Of a stretch of DNA of 64,000 bases, positions 11,261 to 21,348 are shown piece after piece. Under the pieces are notes generated by a model that saw only the letters and a program-made list of their open reading frames with translations, was not told the origin of the DNA and searched no databases. The number at the start of each line of letters is the position of its first letter. Position 1 is the first letter of the stretch. Location: the NCBI GenBank assembly GCA_009829735.1, contig CM020620.1:24092020-24156019 (forward strand). Direction: 5' to 3'. Source of the stretch: Pyropia yezoensis. Its lineage: Eukaryota; Rhodophyta; Bangiophyceae; Bangiales; Bangiaceae. The translations under genes were made by a program, and so were the position numbers.

Positions 11261-11399
11261 CGGCACTCCCGCGTGTACCCTCGTTTGCATCTCGACTCGA
11301 GAAGCGCAATCTCTCCACCTAATCACTGCAACTCGCAGCTGACTGGACGTCCGCCGGGACGGCTGGGCTCTTGCGGAGGCGGAATTGTGGAACATTGGG

Positions 11400-11928
11400 C
11401 CGGAATTCAGTACCAATTTTTCGGACTCTCGGGCTGAGTAGGCCCGACCGAAAGTCGAAGTTCACTCGACCCACTGAGGTAAAACTCTTTGACTTTCGAA
11501 CGGAAATTCGGCTTGGACTTCCGACATGCTCGTGCAGAGTATTGCAGCTGGTAATATGTTTCTCGGGATTCTTGTGTCGGGGCGAGACGGGCTTTCTACG
11601 CTTTGTATGCTCTGCGTGTGGAGTGTTTTGGTTGGCTTGTTTGAGTGTGCGTATTTCTGAGTGTTTTGAGGGGTTTGCGTGAGCGTGTGAGGAGGGTTGA
11701 TCAGGAGGGCCAGCAAGGTGGAAAGGCTCCACCTTGGCTGGCCAAGCAAGTAAACACCGTGTGGCTCCGACACGTCTTGTTCGTGCCCTGGTTAGTCGAC
11801 CCACTCACCACACGCAAGACGCGTGCTGGGTTGTTCGAGGTGCTTGCTTTCGGAGTCCCCAGTTGGGATATCGGCAGTATTCGTCCTCCTTCCCTCACTC
11901 GGGGTCGGTGGTTGGGAGTACTGCTACA
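11400..11928 (+). mobile_element. Probable LTR remnant of another Ty3-type element
   Basis: The right edge is clear: the sequence ends TACTGCTACA at 11928 and is followed after two bases by TGGTGGATCAGCGGGGGAG (11931-11949), a variant of the PBS used by families A and B. A 15-16-nt inverted repeat (GGCCAGCAAGGTGGA at 11708-11722 with its complement at 11728-11743) could form a strong hairpin, comparable to the one in the family-A LTR. The left edge, expected to start TGTAGCA, was not found, so the start given is approximate and the LTR may be truncated. Confidence 0.5.
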
Positions 11929-12290
11929 TTTGGTGGATCAGCGGGGGAGAGGATATCGACTGTTGTACCTCCCTTGGCTGGGGAAGGGACCGAGCTTTCC
12001 CCTCTCCCTCTTTGGCACCGGGACTTCCGGTGACACGATCGACTCCCCTGTGATCTTTGGGTTCGCGAAGAGACGAAGTTGGTCACCGTAAGTATGGGTG
12101 GGAGACCCAGAGCTTCGGGAAGCCTCACCGCCTTCGTTGAGGTAGGTGGAGGGGCCGACCGCGCTTTGAGGACTACCAAGCTAACGATCCCCGTCTCTGG
12201 ACACCGTTTCGTTGTTTTGGTTGACTCCACACAGAGAAGGAACAGCTTGGTCGGTCCCAGGAGTTGAGACCTCCAGTGGCCCCGTGCAGC
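11929..12290 (+). mobile_element. PBS and leader/5' coding fragment of the same element
   Basis: Starts with the PBS-like sequence at 11931-11949 and continues as a leader to about 12290, where it meets an oppositely oriented element fragment. A short plus-strand frame from the ATG at 12094 (about 57 codons) contains a VLVDS stretch faintly reminiscent of a retropepsin, but it is too short to name. CCGTAAGTAT just before this ATG also resembles a splice donor. Confidence 0.35.
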
Positions 12291-12293
12291 CAG

Positions 12294-12855
12294 TCACAGC
12301 CGTGTCTCCAGTAATGGTAGCGCCCACAGGAAGGGGCGTGCATACCTAGTTGCCGTGTGCAGGTCCAGCAGGAAACACGCCAGGGAGTATCCCTGGCAGT
12401 TCAGGAGTTGAACTGACAGGAGGGCGCCATCCGCTTCGGGCGGACTCAAACGCCGTTGAGCCCGGGGTGGCTGACACAGGAGGGACAGCCGGAGGGACCG
12501 GAGCAGGAGGTACTTGGCCGCCTGTGAGCTCCAGCCCGCTACCGGGTGTCGTGCCCGGGTCTGCTTCACCCGCTGGGACAACGCCGGGTTCGACACCGGC
12601 CCCCGCGGTGACCAGGGATGCGTCAAGGGACGCAGGGTTCACCCTTTCGGGCACGTTCGTGGCAGGTGGGGTGTCCACGTTGGTCTCTTGACAGTCACAA
12701 TCCAGTTGCGTGCGTGTCCAAAGATCGTCAGACCAGAACAGAGTGGATGGAGAGCCAGGAATGGGTTCCCGTGAATGGCGGCGAATAGCTCCCAAACCGC
12801 TAAAAAAGACAAAACAAGAACAACCCAACCGCTCCTCCCAAGTGCCTCTCTTCAA
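12294..12855 (-). pseudogene. Gag-like N-terminal fragment of a family-C element
   Basis: Minus-strand frame with a Pro/Gly/Val/Thr-rich composition like the N-terminal parts of the other gag genes in this window. It lies just downstream, in the minus-strand sense, of an LTR that matches the family-C 3' LTR at 23662. That position is where gag should start. There is no nucleocapsid or capsid motif, and the fragment ends where it meets the plus-strand element at about 12290. The opposite strand is open too, so strand is inferred from context. Confidence 0.35.
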
Positions 12856-12897
12856 TCACTCCAATCCCCTGCTGCTCCGTCGAATATGGTGGTATCG

Positions 12898-13470
12898 TGT
12901 GGTACAAAACTCGATCCGCTCCAGACACGTATCAGTATCCCTCGGGTGAAGGGGACAGGTAACACAGAAAGGGGAACTACGAGAGTGGTGTGCCTGTTGC
13001 CTCACGTGCCTGTCGGCAGGGCCGACAGATACGCACGGTAGTGCACACGGGGAAGAGGAAAGCAAACGCGCAGGTGTCTTCCTCCCTGAGTGCGCGGGCC
13101 ACGGGCGCCTCGCTGTCTCTCTTCACGTGCATCTGGGGTAGCCTCGGCACGTTGGCCTGGTAGTCCCCCCCTAGCCCTGAGTGGCCCCAACCCGAGTCTT
13201 GCCTCGTCAGGTCGGGGGCCACTATCACTACTAATTCTATTCCCACTCACTAATCTCACACTCAAATTCTCTCGAATCAAGTCCCTCACAAATATGCAAA
13301 AACTCATCAAGAGTCCCTCTCTCACGTGTGCGTAGCGTAGTCCATCGCATCCCAGTGGTGGGCACGCGCCACGGGCACCAACCATCCCCACACGGCGGGC
13401 GTGTTTTGGCACCTGGTTTCCCCTAGCCGCCATCCCGGGTCGTCGCCAAGCCAGGGCCAGGGATGCTACA
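12898..13470 (-). mobile_element. Family-C LTR (5' LTR of a truncated minus-strand copy)
   Basis: This 573-bp segment is the inverted counterpart of 23662-24232. The two agree through most of their length, including a run of near-identity around the Cys-rich open stretch and the shared ends (TGTAGCA-type at one side, TACCACA-type at the other). Outside these limits the copies diverge at once, which defines the LTR edges. A GGAGCAGCAGGGG motif lies about 20 bp beyond the inner edge and may be part of a primer site. The rest of this copy is reduced to the gag fragment to the left. Confidence 0.75.
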
Positions 13471-14234
13471 GGGGGGTGGGCCGTCGCTGGGTCCCCCAAG
13501 TTACGGGGATCGGGAGGGGTTGGGGGTTGGTGGGGGGGGGGAGGCCGACCGGGTTGCCATGGCTGTCCAGCGTCTCCCTCCCTCCCCACCTCTTTGGCAG
13601 CAGCGCTGTTGCGCCGGCCCCCGCGCCCAGCATCTGCCGCCTCCAAAGGGGTGTGTGGGTCCTTCCCCTCCCCGGTTTGGACTTGAAGGGCGGGTGTCCG
13701 CGCTGCGACCGCGAGCCATCTCCCCGGCGTGCGGGCGGAGGGGGGGGGGGGGGGAGATTGCCGCAGCCGCTGACGGGCCCACTGCGCACGTCGCGGTTCG
13801 AGGCGAGCCAGGCGGGGGGGGGGGGGGGGGAGAGGGCAGGAGATCATCGGCCTGCCTGGAGGGAAGCATCAAAGAGTAGAAGAGAGCAAGTAAGACACCG
13901 ACGTCAGATCACCGAAGATCCAATCACGTCGCGCGCCCCCTGCTCCACCGTGGGTGGCAAACAGGGGATCAGAGGTCAGGGGGGACGACGCATGCCGTAC
14001 CACCCGAGCTCTTCTTCAGAGGATCCCCCAGAGCCACAACTCACTCCTGCCCCCCCACCCCCTCCCGCAGCCCCAATTGCCATCTCTGCCAAGCACGCGG
14101 AAGAGCTCGAGCACGAACAGCTCCTCGGTCGACCTTGCCTCGACATCGCAGGCCGACCACCTCCCCTTTCCCCCCGACGGGTCCACCCCCCAATCCCCCA
14201 CACGGCCCCCGCGTTGTCCCCTTTTTGTATCGCC
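13471..14234. other. Upstream region of metalloprotease gene with poly-G runs
   Basis: Contains G14 and G18 runs near 13741-13754 and 13813-13830. The plus-strand frame continuing into the downstream gene is open from 13401, but its composition before 14235 is not protein-like and it begins in the LTR. I see no promoter element I could defend. Confidence 0.4.
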
Positions 14235-17200
14235 ATGGACGCCACCGCCCCGATGGGTGGCGGCGGCAGCCGCCGCCTCTGCCGCCGCCCGTGCTGGGAG
14301 GCCGCGGCTGCCGCTGCCGCCGTCGTCACGGCCTTGGCCATGGTAACGGGGGGCGCTGCGGCGGCAGCCGCCTCTGCCCGGAGGGCTCCCGCCGCTGCGG
14401 GCCCGCAAACGGCTGTCGTCCATGCCACGCCCGCCGCGGCGGATGACGCAACGCCCGCGCAGGCCGCCGCGGCCGGCGACCCCATCACGGCGGCGTGGCT
14501 GGGGCAACTCCAGAAGCGGGCCGCAGGGTCGCTGCGGCCGCTCCCGACGGCGTACCCCTTCCGCCGCCACGACGGCCTCTCAACCCTTGACGCGGGCGTT
14601 GGCCTGGCGGCGGGGCAAGTGCTGCTCGAGGTTGGCCTCGACTGCCTGTACCAGCCATTCCTGCTCGCCACCAAGTACGCGACGCTGACGGCCGGCGCGG
14701 CGAAGCTGGTCCGCTTGCTGGACGCCATGGGCGTCCACGCAGACCGGATACACACATTTCGGCTGGCACCCAACACGGACCCGCCGACGATGCTGCTGCA
14801 CCGCCCACCAGTGGACAGACGGAGCGTGGCGCCTACCACCGCTGTCGGCCGCCGGGCGGTTGCCGGCATTGCAGGGGTGACGCTGATGGCCTTTACCGGC
14901 TGCCCGACCGCCGACGGGCGATGGCTGCTCATTGACTTGGGGCCGTGGGTGGCGGCGCTGTTGCAAAACCCGCTCACAATAACCTTCACAAAGTTCGTGG
15001 CCCATATGAGTGTGCCTCTCGTAACGTTGAGAACCGGAAGAAGTGCAAGGCCCACCCACGCTATCCCTGCTGTGGGGAAGTCCCCCTACCACGAAACAAG
15101 AAGATGGTGTGTGGGCCAACACTTTGTTGGTCGGGACGGGGAAGCGAGGCCAAGCCCCGCTGTTCGTGCCCTTATCCCCCCAGGGTCCTCTCAGAATCTC
15201 GCCACTCAGATTCTCTCACCCCAGCACCTGCCCACCGGGCCACACGAAAATTCATGATCAAAAAGTGCAGAAAACCCTCAAATTCACGTTGGACTTACTA
15301 CCAAGCTAACTATCCCTAACTTAGGGAATATGGACCCAAATGCGTGGGGAGAAACGGGCCAGACTAGCTGCCTGCCGTCCCGTGTATAGCACCTGTTGCC
15401 CCCTACCTAGGGTCACTACTGCCATAGGTGGGTTTCTTCTTGCCCGAGTATGAAGACGCCCGCATCAATTTTGTGGGCGGCGCCGGCCATCCGGGGCACG
15501 TGACCTTTTCCATTAACCTGTCGGCAGAGGGCGGCGAGGGTGGGTTGGTCAAGGTGTCGGCCGTGGGCTTGCCACTGCAGATGATTGTGCCCCCGCTGCA
15601 GGACGACCGAATCAGCTATGTCGCCACTGTCTCTTCTTGGGTGCACGCGGCGTGCCGGCCCGCATCGGGTGCCCACAACATGGAGTGGGATATCGCGAAG
15701 CACCCCACCTTCACGTTCTCAGTCGATCCGGCGGGGCCGCGGGCTTACTGGCCGGCGGTTGTGACGGGGGTTGAGCGGTGGAACCCCGCTTTTGCCGCGG
15801 CGGGCCACGGTCGCGGCCTCCTCTTCCGGGCGGTCCTTCCCACCACGCAGACTGGCCGGCCGCCTATGCCGCGGACGACTCGCGCATCAACACCATCTCC
15901 TTTGTGGCCTGGGCGGAAGCGTCTGCCGCGGTGGGCATCAAGGCCGACCCGCGGACGGAGGAAATCCTCAACATTGACATTGTTGTTGGTAACGCCTTGC
16001 TCTGGACATGAAAGGACATGTATCGGGTGTGGCTTGAGAAGGGCTCTGCCGACGCACACGCCGCGCGCCCACCGGGAAGCCTGCCGGCGGGAGCGGGGTC
16101 GCCGCTGTCTGCTGACTCGCCAGCGGCGAGCTCCCCCAGCAGCGGCCCCGTGCTGGGGTCGGAGGAGGACGTTGTGTACCAGCAGGTGGCGGACACGATA
16201 GCACACGAGGTTGGCCACGCCATTGGCTTGCGCCGCAACTTTCGCGGCAGTGCCAGCATTCCGTGGTCTCAGCTGACCAACACGTCATTTGCCGAGACGA
16301 ACGGCTTCATCACCAGCATCATGGCCTACCTGCCATTGGAGCCGCTGCCATCTGCCTCGGATGGCACACCGCAGCGCAATTTTGCGTCGCCCGTCCTGGG
16401 CGCGTACGACTTCGCGGCCATCCGCTTTAGCTACGCCGACTGGCGCTCAGAGGAAGACGCCGCTGCGTTTGGAGACCTGGTGGCTGACGCGAGCCTGGCG
16501 CTGGGGGTGGACGAGGACGGCACCTTTGACGCGCTGTCGCAGCAGTACGACTACAGTGCGACGCCCCTCGATTGGCACCGCCACCTCGTGGTCGTCGTGC
16601 GGCGGCGGCTGCAGGAGTTGGTGAACACTGCCGGCTGACGTGGGAGCGTGTCAGCGTCTGACTTGGGCACTGACGCGAACGCCCTTCTCTTCAGCGGCGT
16701 CGGCCCCCATGTGGCGGCTGCCGGCCTTGTCGGCGCCACAGTCACCCACCGCCGCCGCACCAGCCGCACGCGATGCCTGGTGCCGCTTGACGGCGCGATG
16801 GAGGTCGCCGCCGCCCAGTGGGTGGCGTCCGAGCTCGACCCCGAAACGGGCCTGCTGTCGGCAGCCACCGCCGCCGCCCTTACGCCGGCCGTGTTTGTCG
16901 AGCCCGTGTCAGACGAGTGCTTTCGGGGCGACAGCTGCCTCGCGCGGCAACTCTTTCTGCTCGCCTTGAGCCCTTCCAACATGCGCGACAGTGTACTGAC
17001 CGCCCTCCTCGATCCCATCCGGCTGCTCTCGCTGCGCCCCAACGTGGCTTCCGCGGCGGCGGCAGGGGAGGACCCGTCCCGCCGCCTGTCGGTCGAGAAG
17101 CTTTTTGGGCTCCTGAGTGACACGCTCCTGGGCGTTGGCGGCAGCCGCCTTCCGCCGCCGGAGGTGGCGTCGGCGGGCTCCCTCTTTCGGGACGAGGCGA

Positions 17201-17400
17201 TGAATCCGTGGGTGGGGATGCTCAGCGCCGTCGCCACAGCCGACTTTGAAGACGAGGGAAACAACTCTGCGGCGGTACGGGCGGCCGCCGCGTGGGAGCT
17301 GTCCCGCATCGCTGAGGCGGTTGCCGGGGCGCTCGCTGCGGCGCCAGGCAGCGTGCCTCTGCGGGGTCTGAGGATTCTTACAGCCGCGTTTTTGGTCTAG
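14235..17400 (+). pseudogene. Secreted zinc-dependent metalloprotease (DUF5117/DUF4953-like), disrupted
   Basis: Starts at an ATG in a good context (GCCATGG) and begins with an Arg-rich stretch and an Ala-rich hydrophobic segment that look like a signal peptide. Segment one (to about 15000) matches the N-terminal part of these bacterial-type proteases (GLST... LLEVGL... WLLIDLG). After an inserted LTR remnant, segment two from 15427 has the DDRISY motif and a PAVVTGVERWNPAFAAAG-type block. A one-base shift near 15840 moves to a third frame with DPRTEEILNIDI and the zinc site HEVGHAIGL (HExxHxxG at 16204-16227) followed by RRNFRGS. That frame runs to 17400 with two in-frame TGA codons (16009-16011, 16636-16638). 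The domain order matches the family, so it was one gene. The LTR, frameshift and two stops argue for a pseudogene. Unrecognised introns could explain part of this. The active-site residues are intact. Confidence 0.75.
14996..15426 (-). mobile_element. Diverged solo LTR, family-B related, inside the metalloprotease gene
   Basis: About 430 bp resembling the family-B LTR on the minus strand: shared blocks include the stretch around 15028-15130, the CCCAGGGTCC region near 15180 and the ACTGCCATA end (TGCCACA in the intact LTRs). It is clearly older than the other LTRs here, with many substitutions and a shortened left end. It lies exactly between two parts of the protease frame. CGTGG at its left and GGTGG at its right may be a mutated 5-bp target duplication. 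No internal element sequence remains, as expected after LTR-LTR recombination. Confidence 0.7.
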
Positions 17401-18828
17401 TTGACATGGGTGGGGGGGCGGGGGCAAGCTCGCAGACGGGTGGCGAGGGCCGGTAGAGGGGGTTGGGAGGCGAGCGACTGCAGGGCGGGACGCCCGAGGG
17501 CGCTCCTGCTTTGGAGATTTGCAGGGTGCCCTTGAAGCGACTTCCGCGGCCTTAGAAGGTACAGCGGTGCGGTGGAGGGTCGGTCCCCCGCAAGGGTTGC
17601 TTCTTAAGCAACTGTCTTGCATCCTCTGAAACACTTGGAACAAGGTAGACGGGTGGGCACTCTCCCTTGGCAAGTCGTCACGCCCACCGTCGCGACCGCC
17701 ACAGCCGCCGCCGCGCGTCGCCGCGACCGCCCCGATCTTAGTGGAGAGAGACTGGCCGAGACAGACGCTGGTGGCGGTAGACAGGAGAGCAGACCGCGTG
17801 CCCTGGCGTCGGCGCTATCTGAGCCCCGCCGCAGCAGCAGCCGTCACCACCCGCGAGCAGCAGCAGCGGCAGGAAGTACCTACGGCCACGAGCGCCTCCG
17901 ACGCCACCGACGGCCGTCCGTCGGGCTCTGAAGAGAAAAACGTGCGCCCCTGCCCGTGCGGGGGATGACCGGAAGTGCTGTGCCCTGCACTGCGTTGGGT
18001 TGGCCGGTGAGAAGGGGCACGCCTTGACCACCGTTGCCGCAGCGGTCGTTGCCGCTTCCCCTGTCATGGACATGACGCCGGGCGCGTAGCGAAGGCGGTG
18101 CTCGTGTCTGTGTGACAAGACGGGTGGCCGCGGCTGTGGAGAACACCTACGCCGCGCCGTGACGGCGGGCGTGCGGCGGCCGACGCCACCACCGCGCGCA
18201 GGCGTTCACCACGTGCCCGTCGGTCTTGCAGGCGACCGCGTGAGGACGAGCGGCGGTCGGCGGTGGCAGCGGCGGCGGTGGCGGCGGTGGCGCCACCCCG
18301 CAGGCGGCGACGAAGACTTGTTCTCCACCGGCGGCGACGCAGACGCGTCCTCCCCACGGGCAGCCGGCGGCAACGCGGATGGTCGCGATGCGCCGCAGGC
18401 GGGTGGCGGCGGCACTACCCCGCGACCGTGGTGGCGGGCGTCCGCAGAAGGGGGAGGTACGGTAAAGGGCGAGAGACGCGCGCCACGACCGCGCCCCGTG
18501 CGCCACCATTGTGCTACAAGCACATACCTGGCCCCACCCTCGGTCACCGCCGTTCACCCGCCCTTGACCCTCCTCCCCCTCCCCACTGCCCAGCACCCTC
18601 CCCTTCTCGTCCACCCCCCCACCGACGGCTGGAGGCGGCCGCCCCGCCCGTCCCCGGGGTGGCCAACCAACCGCGCGCGACACAGAGGACAGCGGCTAGG
18701 CGGGGACTGCCGTTGGGTAGACAGCCTCGGCGGCGGCAGCGGGCGGCGGATATGGCGGCGGTAGAGCAGCGGCTGCGGCAGCGCGACGGGGACCGAGGCG
18801 TCGCCGGTCAGGCGGGCGGCAGGCTTAC
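17401..18828. other. GC-rich intergenic region, no supported gene
   Basis: Contains short GGC-type runs (about 18255-18300) and frames open on both strands with Arg/Pro/Ala/Gly-rich translations. No motif, start context or conserved-looking block was found. Confidence 0.5.
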
Positions 18829-19524
18829 AACTGGTCACCCGATGCGGTCACGACGTACTCCACATTCTTCCTGAACTGTGAGTTTGAACCAGGGACGGTA
18901 CCTGTGGACATTCTCGACGGCAAGGAATCGAAACTACCAGCAGTCTCAGATTTGCTAGGCAGACTGCAAGACGCTCAGGAGACTGCCATTACCGCCATCA
19001 AGAAGCCAAATGGGACACGCTCGGCGTACGCTAACCGCCGACGCCGACCATGTGCGATCACTGTCGACGATCTCGTGCTTCTGAGCACCAAGAACCTTAT
19101 GCCGGACGCCTTCCATGGCGCTCCCAAGTTGACGTCCAAGTTTTCGGGACCATAACGAGTCACTGAAAGCATCAACGATGTTACGTTCCGTCTGGATTTT
19201 CCTCAAGCAGTCCTTGATCAAAAGGTGCACAACGCCTTTCGCGCCAGTTTACTGAAGCCGTACAGCGCTGATTCGTATGGTCGACTTTTTCCCACTTCAC
19301 CACCGGTAGCATTTCCGGACGGTTCGGTTGAGTACGAAGTGGACTCCATCATATGGTCGCGAAAACGCCGGGGACGACTGCAGTACCTGGTCAAGTGGAG
19401 AGGCTGCGATGTCAGTGAAAACATCTGCCTACCCAAGCAAGACCTCGGTAACGCACCTGAGGTACTCGACGCTTTCCTCCTACGCACGTCAAAAGGGGGG
19501 GAGGTGCAAGGATTTCCCCCCTGA
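18829..19524 (+). pseudogene. Family-E Ty3 integrase C-terminus with chromodomain (truncated)
   Basis: The frame starts abruptly with an integrase C-terminal pattern (Ala-Tyr-Asn-Trp ... Phe-Leu near 18830-18880), passes through the basic linker and a VDDLVLLS-type SH3-like region, and ends in a chromodomain of the chromovirus kind (YEVDSIIWSRKRRGRLQYLV then KWRG). A single in-frame TAA at 19153-19155 breaks the linker. Everything upstream, including the catalytic integrase core and RT, is missing. Unlike families A-D, the stop lies inside the 3' LTR with no space for another gene between pol and LTR. Confidence 0.75.
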
Positions 19525-20165
19525 TCCCATGCCTCATGCCTAGGGGATAATATCCGGGACCTCTCGTTACAGATCCTGCCCAACCAACTCCCGGCAGCAT
19601 GGATCAATTCCTTGTATTGTGGGGCATGAAGCAGTGTACCTTCCAGATTCAAGATGAGTCAGCCGCTGTCTCACGGTGTCTGCTGGCCGCACGACAGCAG
19701 CCATCGACAACCCATCACGGCCTGTCGAAAGGCGCCACCGTCAGCACCCATGACGAGCCACACCTGCCACAGCTGAAGATTCCGTTAGAATGCCCTCGAT
19801 GCAGCATCGCAGCGATGTGACTGGCGAGCCGGCTTGCAGATTCGGTCGACTCGACCGAACCCTGCTTACATGCCTCACGGACCTTTGGACCGACTGGCGT
19901 TTGGGGCCGGCTGGGACGGCGCACTAAGCGCCGCACACCGGACCTCCTCGTTTGGGGAAAACTGGGGCTGCACTTCTCCAGTGCGCACGCCCGCCCATGC
20001 TTTGTTCTGAGAGCCATGCTTTGTTGTTGGGCCGTATTGTGCCTACCGGCGGCGCGACGGGGAAACGCATTCTTTTCGGCACCTCGGGTGCCCCGACGCG
20101 AGTATATAGTGCGTGGGTGTCGGCGCCACCGGCGGAGACCGGACGGGCAACCACAGACACATACC
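19505..20165 (+). mobile_element. Probable 3' LTR of family E
   Basis: A purine tract with a G7 run (about 19491-19504) ends just before TGCAAGG, the typical polypurine-tract/LTR junction. A TATA-like GAGTATATAG lies near 20098. The right end is not defined because I found no second copy for comparison, and the family-C fragment begins soon after. Confidence 0.45.
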
Positions 20166-20249
20166 AAAGACGACCTTAACCCTTTGAACCCCCCTCGATC
20201 ACCACCGACGTCGCGCCGTCTTCTTCGCCAGACCCATCACCGTCACCAT

Positions 20250-21083
20250 CTTCATCCTCTTCCCCGCACCCTGTCGTCCTATTGGCTGGCACTGTTCGCT
20301 GACACCATCACGAGTACGTTGAGGGCTGCTCAAGTGTGGGTGGCTCCTCACACCCCGGACTCCGTCTTCACCGACAACGGTCCCCAGTTTGCAGCTCTGT
20401 TCTTCCAAGGAGTCTGTGACCTGATTGGTATCAAGAACTTGTTCATTACGACGTATCACCCACAAATGAATGGCCAGGTGGACCGATTCAAACGGACCCT
20501 GGTGGACATGCTTCGGTACAACGTTGAAGAGCATCAAGGAGACTGGGAAGAGCTCCTTGCCGTCCCCACTTTAGCCTGCAACTCTCGTGTTCACCGGACA
20601 ACAGGGGCAGCTCCACTAGACTTTGTCACCCCAAGGCGGCTGACGAACTTCTCCCTGGAAAGAGTACCGGACAGTTTCCAGCCTGCCCTGAAGCCGGGCC
20701 TTTATGCAAAAGACGAGTTCCTGGAACAACTGAAGCTCCTTCTCCCACGAGTCAAGAAGTCAATCGCGAAGACCCACGAGCGATAAAATCGGGACTACGA
20801 TGTCAGTGTCCGGGAACAGAACAAGGAACTGGGTGATGGCGACTGGGTTTTCGTGGTCAATCACAGCAAGACTCGGGGAAAGCTGGACTCCAAGACGGAC
20901 AGGCCCTATGAAATCCTGAGCACGGACTGCTGGGCATTGCTTCTAGACGTGGATGGCTCCCCATACCGAGTGAGCAGCGACCACGTCACTCGAGCTCCAC
21001 CGCCAAGCAAGCGGGACTTGACCCGGCGTAAGCGCGCCGCAGTACCCTGGCTATCCCGACAACAAGGTCGAGAATACGTCTAG
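20250..21083 (+). pseudogene. Family-C Ty3 integrase fragment
   Basis: Begins part-way into the integrase core, just before the second catalytic Asp (TDNGPQFAALFF). The usual Glu after HPQ-x-NGQV is Asp here (QVDRF), which should impair catalysis. The C-terminal linker and SH3-like region follow (DGDWVF ... SSDHVTRAP). A TAA at 20784-20786 interrupts the frame, which otherwise continues to the TAG at 21081-21083. No chromodomain is visible in frame; an acidic continuation exists in another phase just beyond. RT, RNase H and the first catalytic Asp are gone. Confidence 0.75.
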
Positions 21084-21348
21084 TAGCCAGAGCTGGTAGG
21101 ATCCTGGAGTCGGACTCGGAGGATGACGAGCAGAAAGGAGCTTGTCACGGTTTGCGGGACGAGGCAAGCTCGGCCGCAACGGACGCGGAACGAGAAGCTT
21201 AAAAAAAAGGAACGGGTGTATCACGAAAAACAAGCAATACAAGCATGGAACTACCAGAAGACAAGCAAGCACCCGTTCTAGCAACCCTTCTCTCCGCCTC
21301 GTCCCTCCTCCCTTCTCCCTCGACTCTCACCCTCCTTGGCCTGAAGTA

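Noticed and set aside
9641..11416. Long minus-strand proteins of 469-591 residues
   Set aside because: Three overlapping frames are open at once in a repetitive, T-poor tract and the translations are low-complexity Ser/Pro/Gly/Val/Arg. Nothing singles one out.
12094..12267. Retropepsin in the short frame at 12094
   Set aside because: It resembles the strand before the DSG/DTG loop but lacks the motif itself and ends after 57 codons.
1220..16638. TGA read as selenocysteine or reassigned codon (1220, 16009, 16636)
   Set aside because: TGA serves as a normal terminator of the intact gene at 3886-7314. CGA-to-TGA decay is confirmed in A1. No flanking Cys/Sec context was seen.
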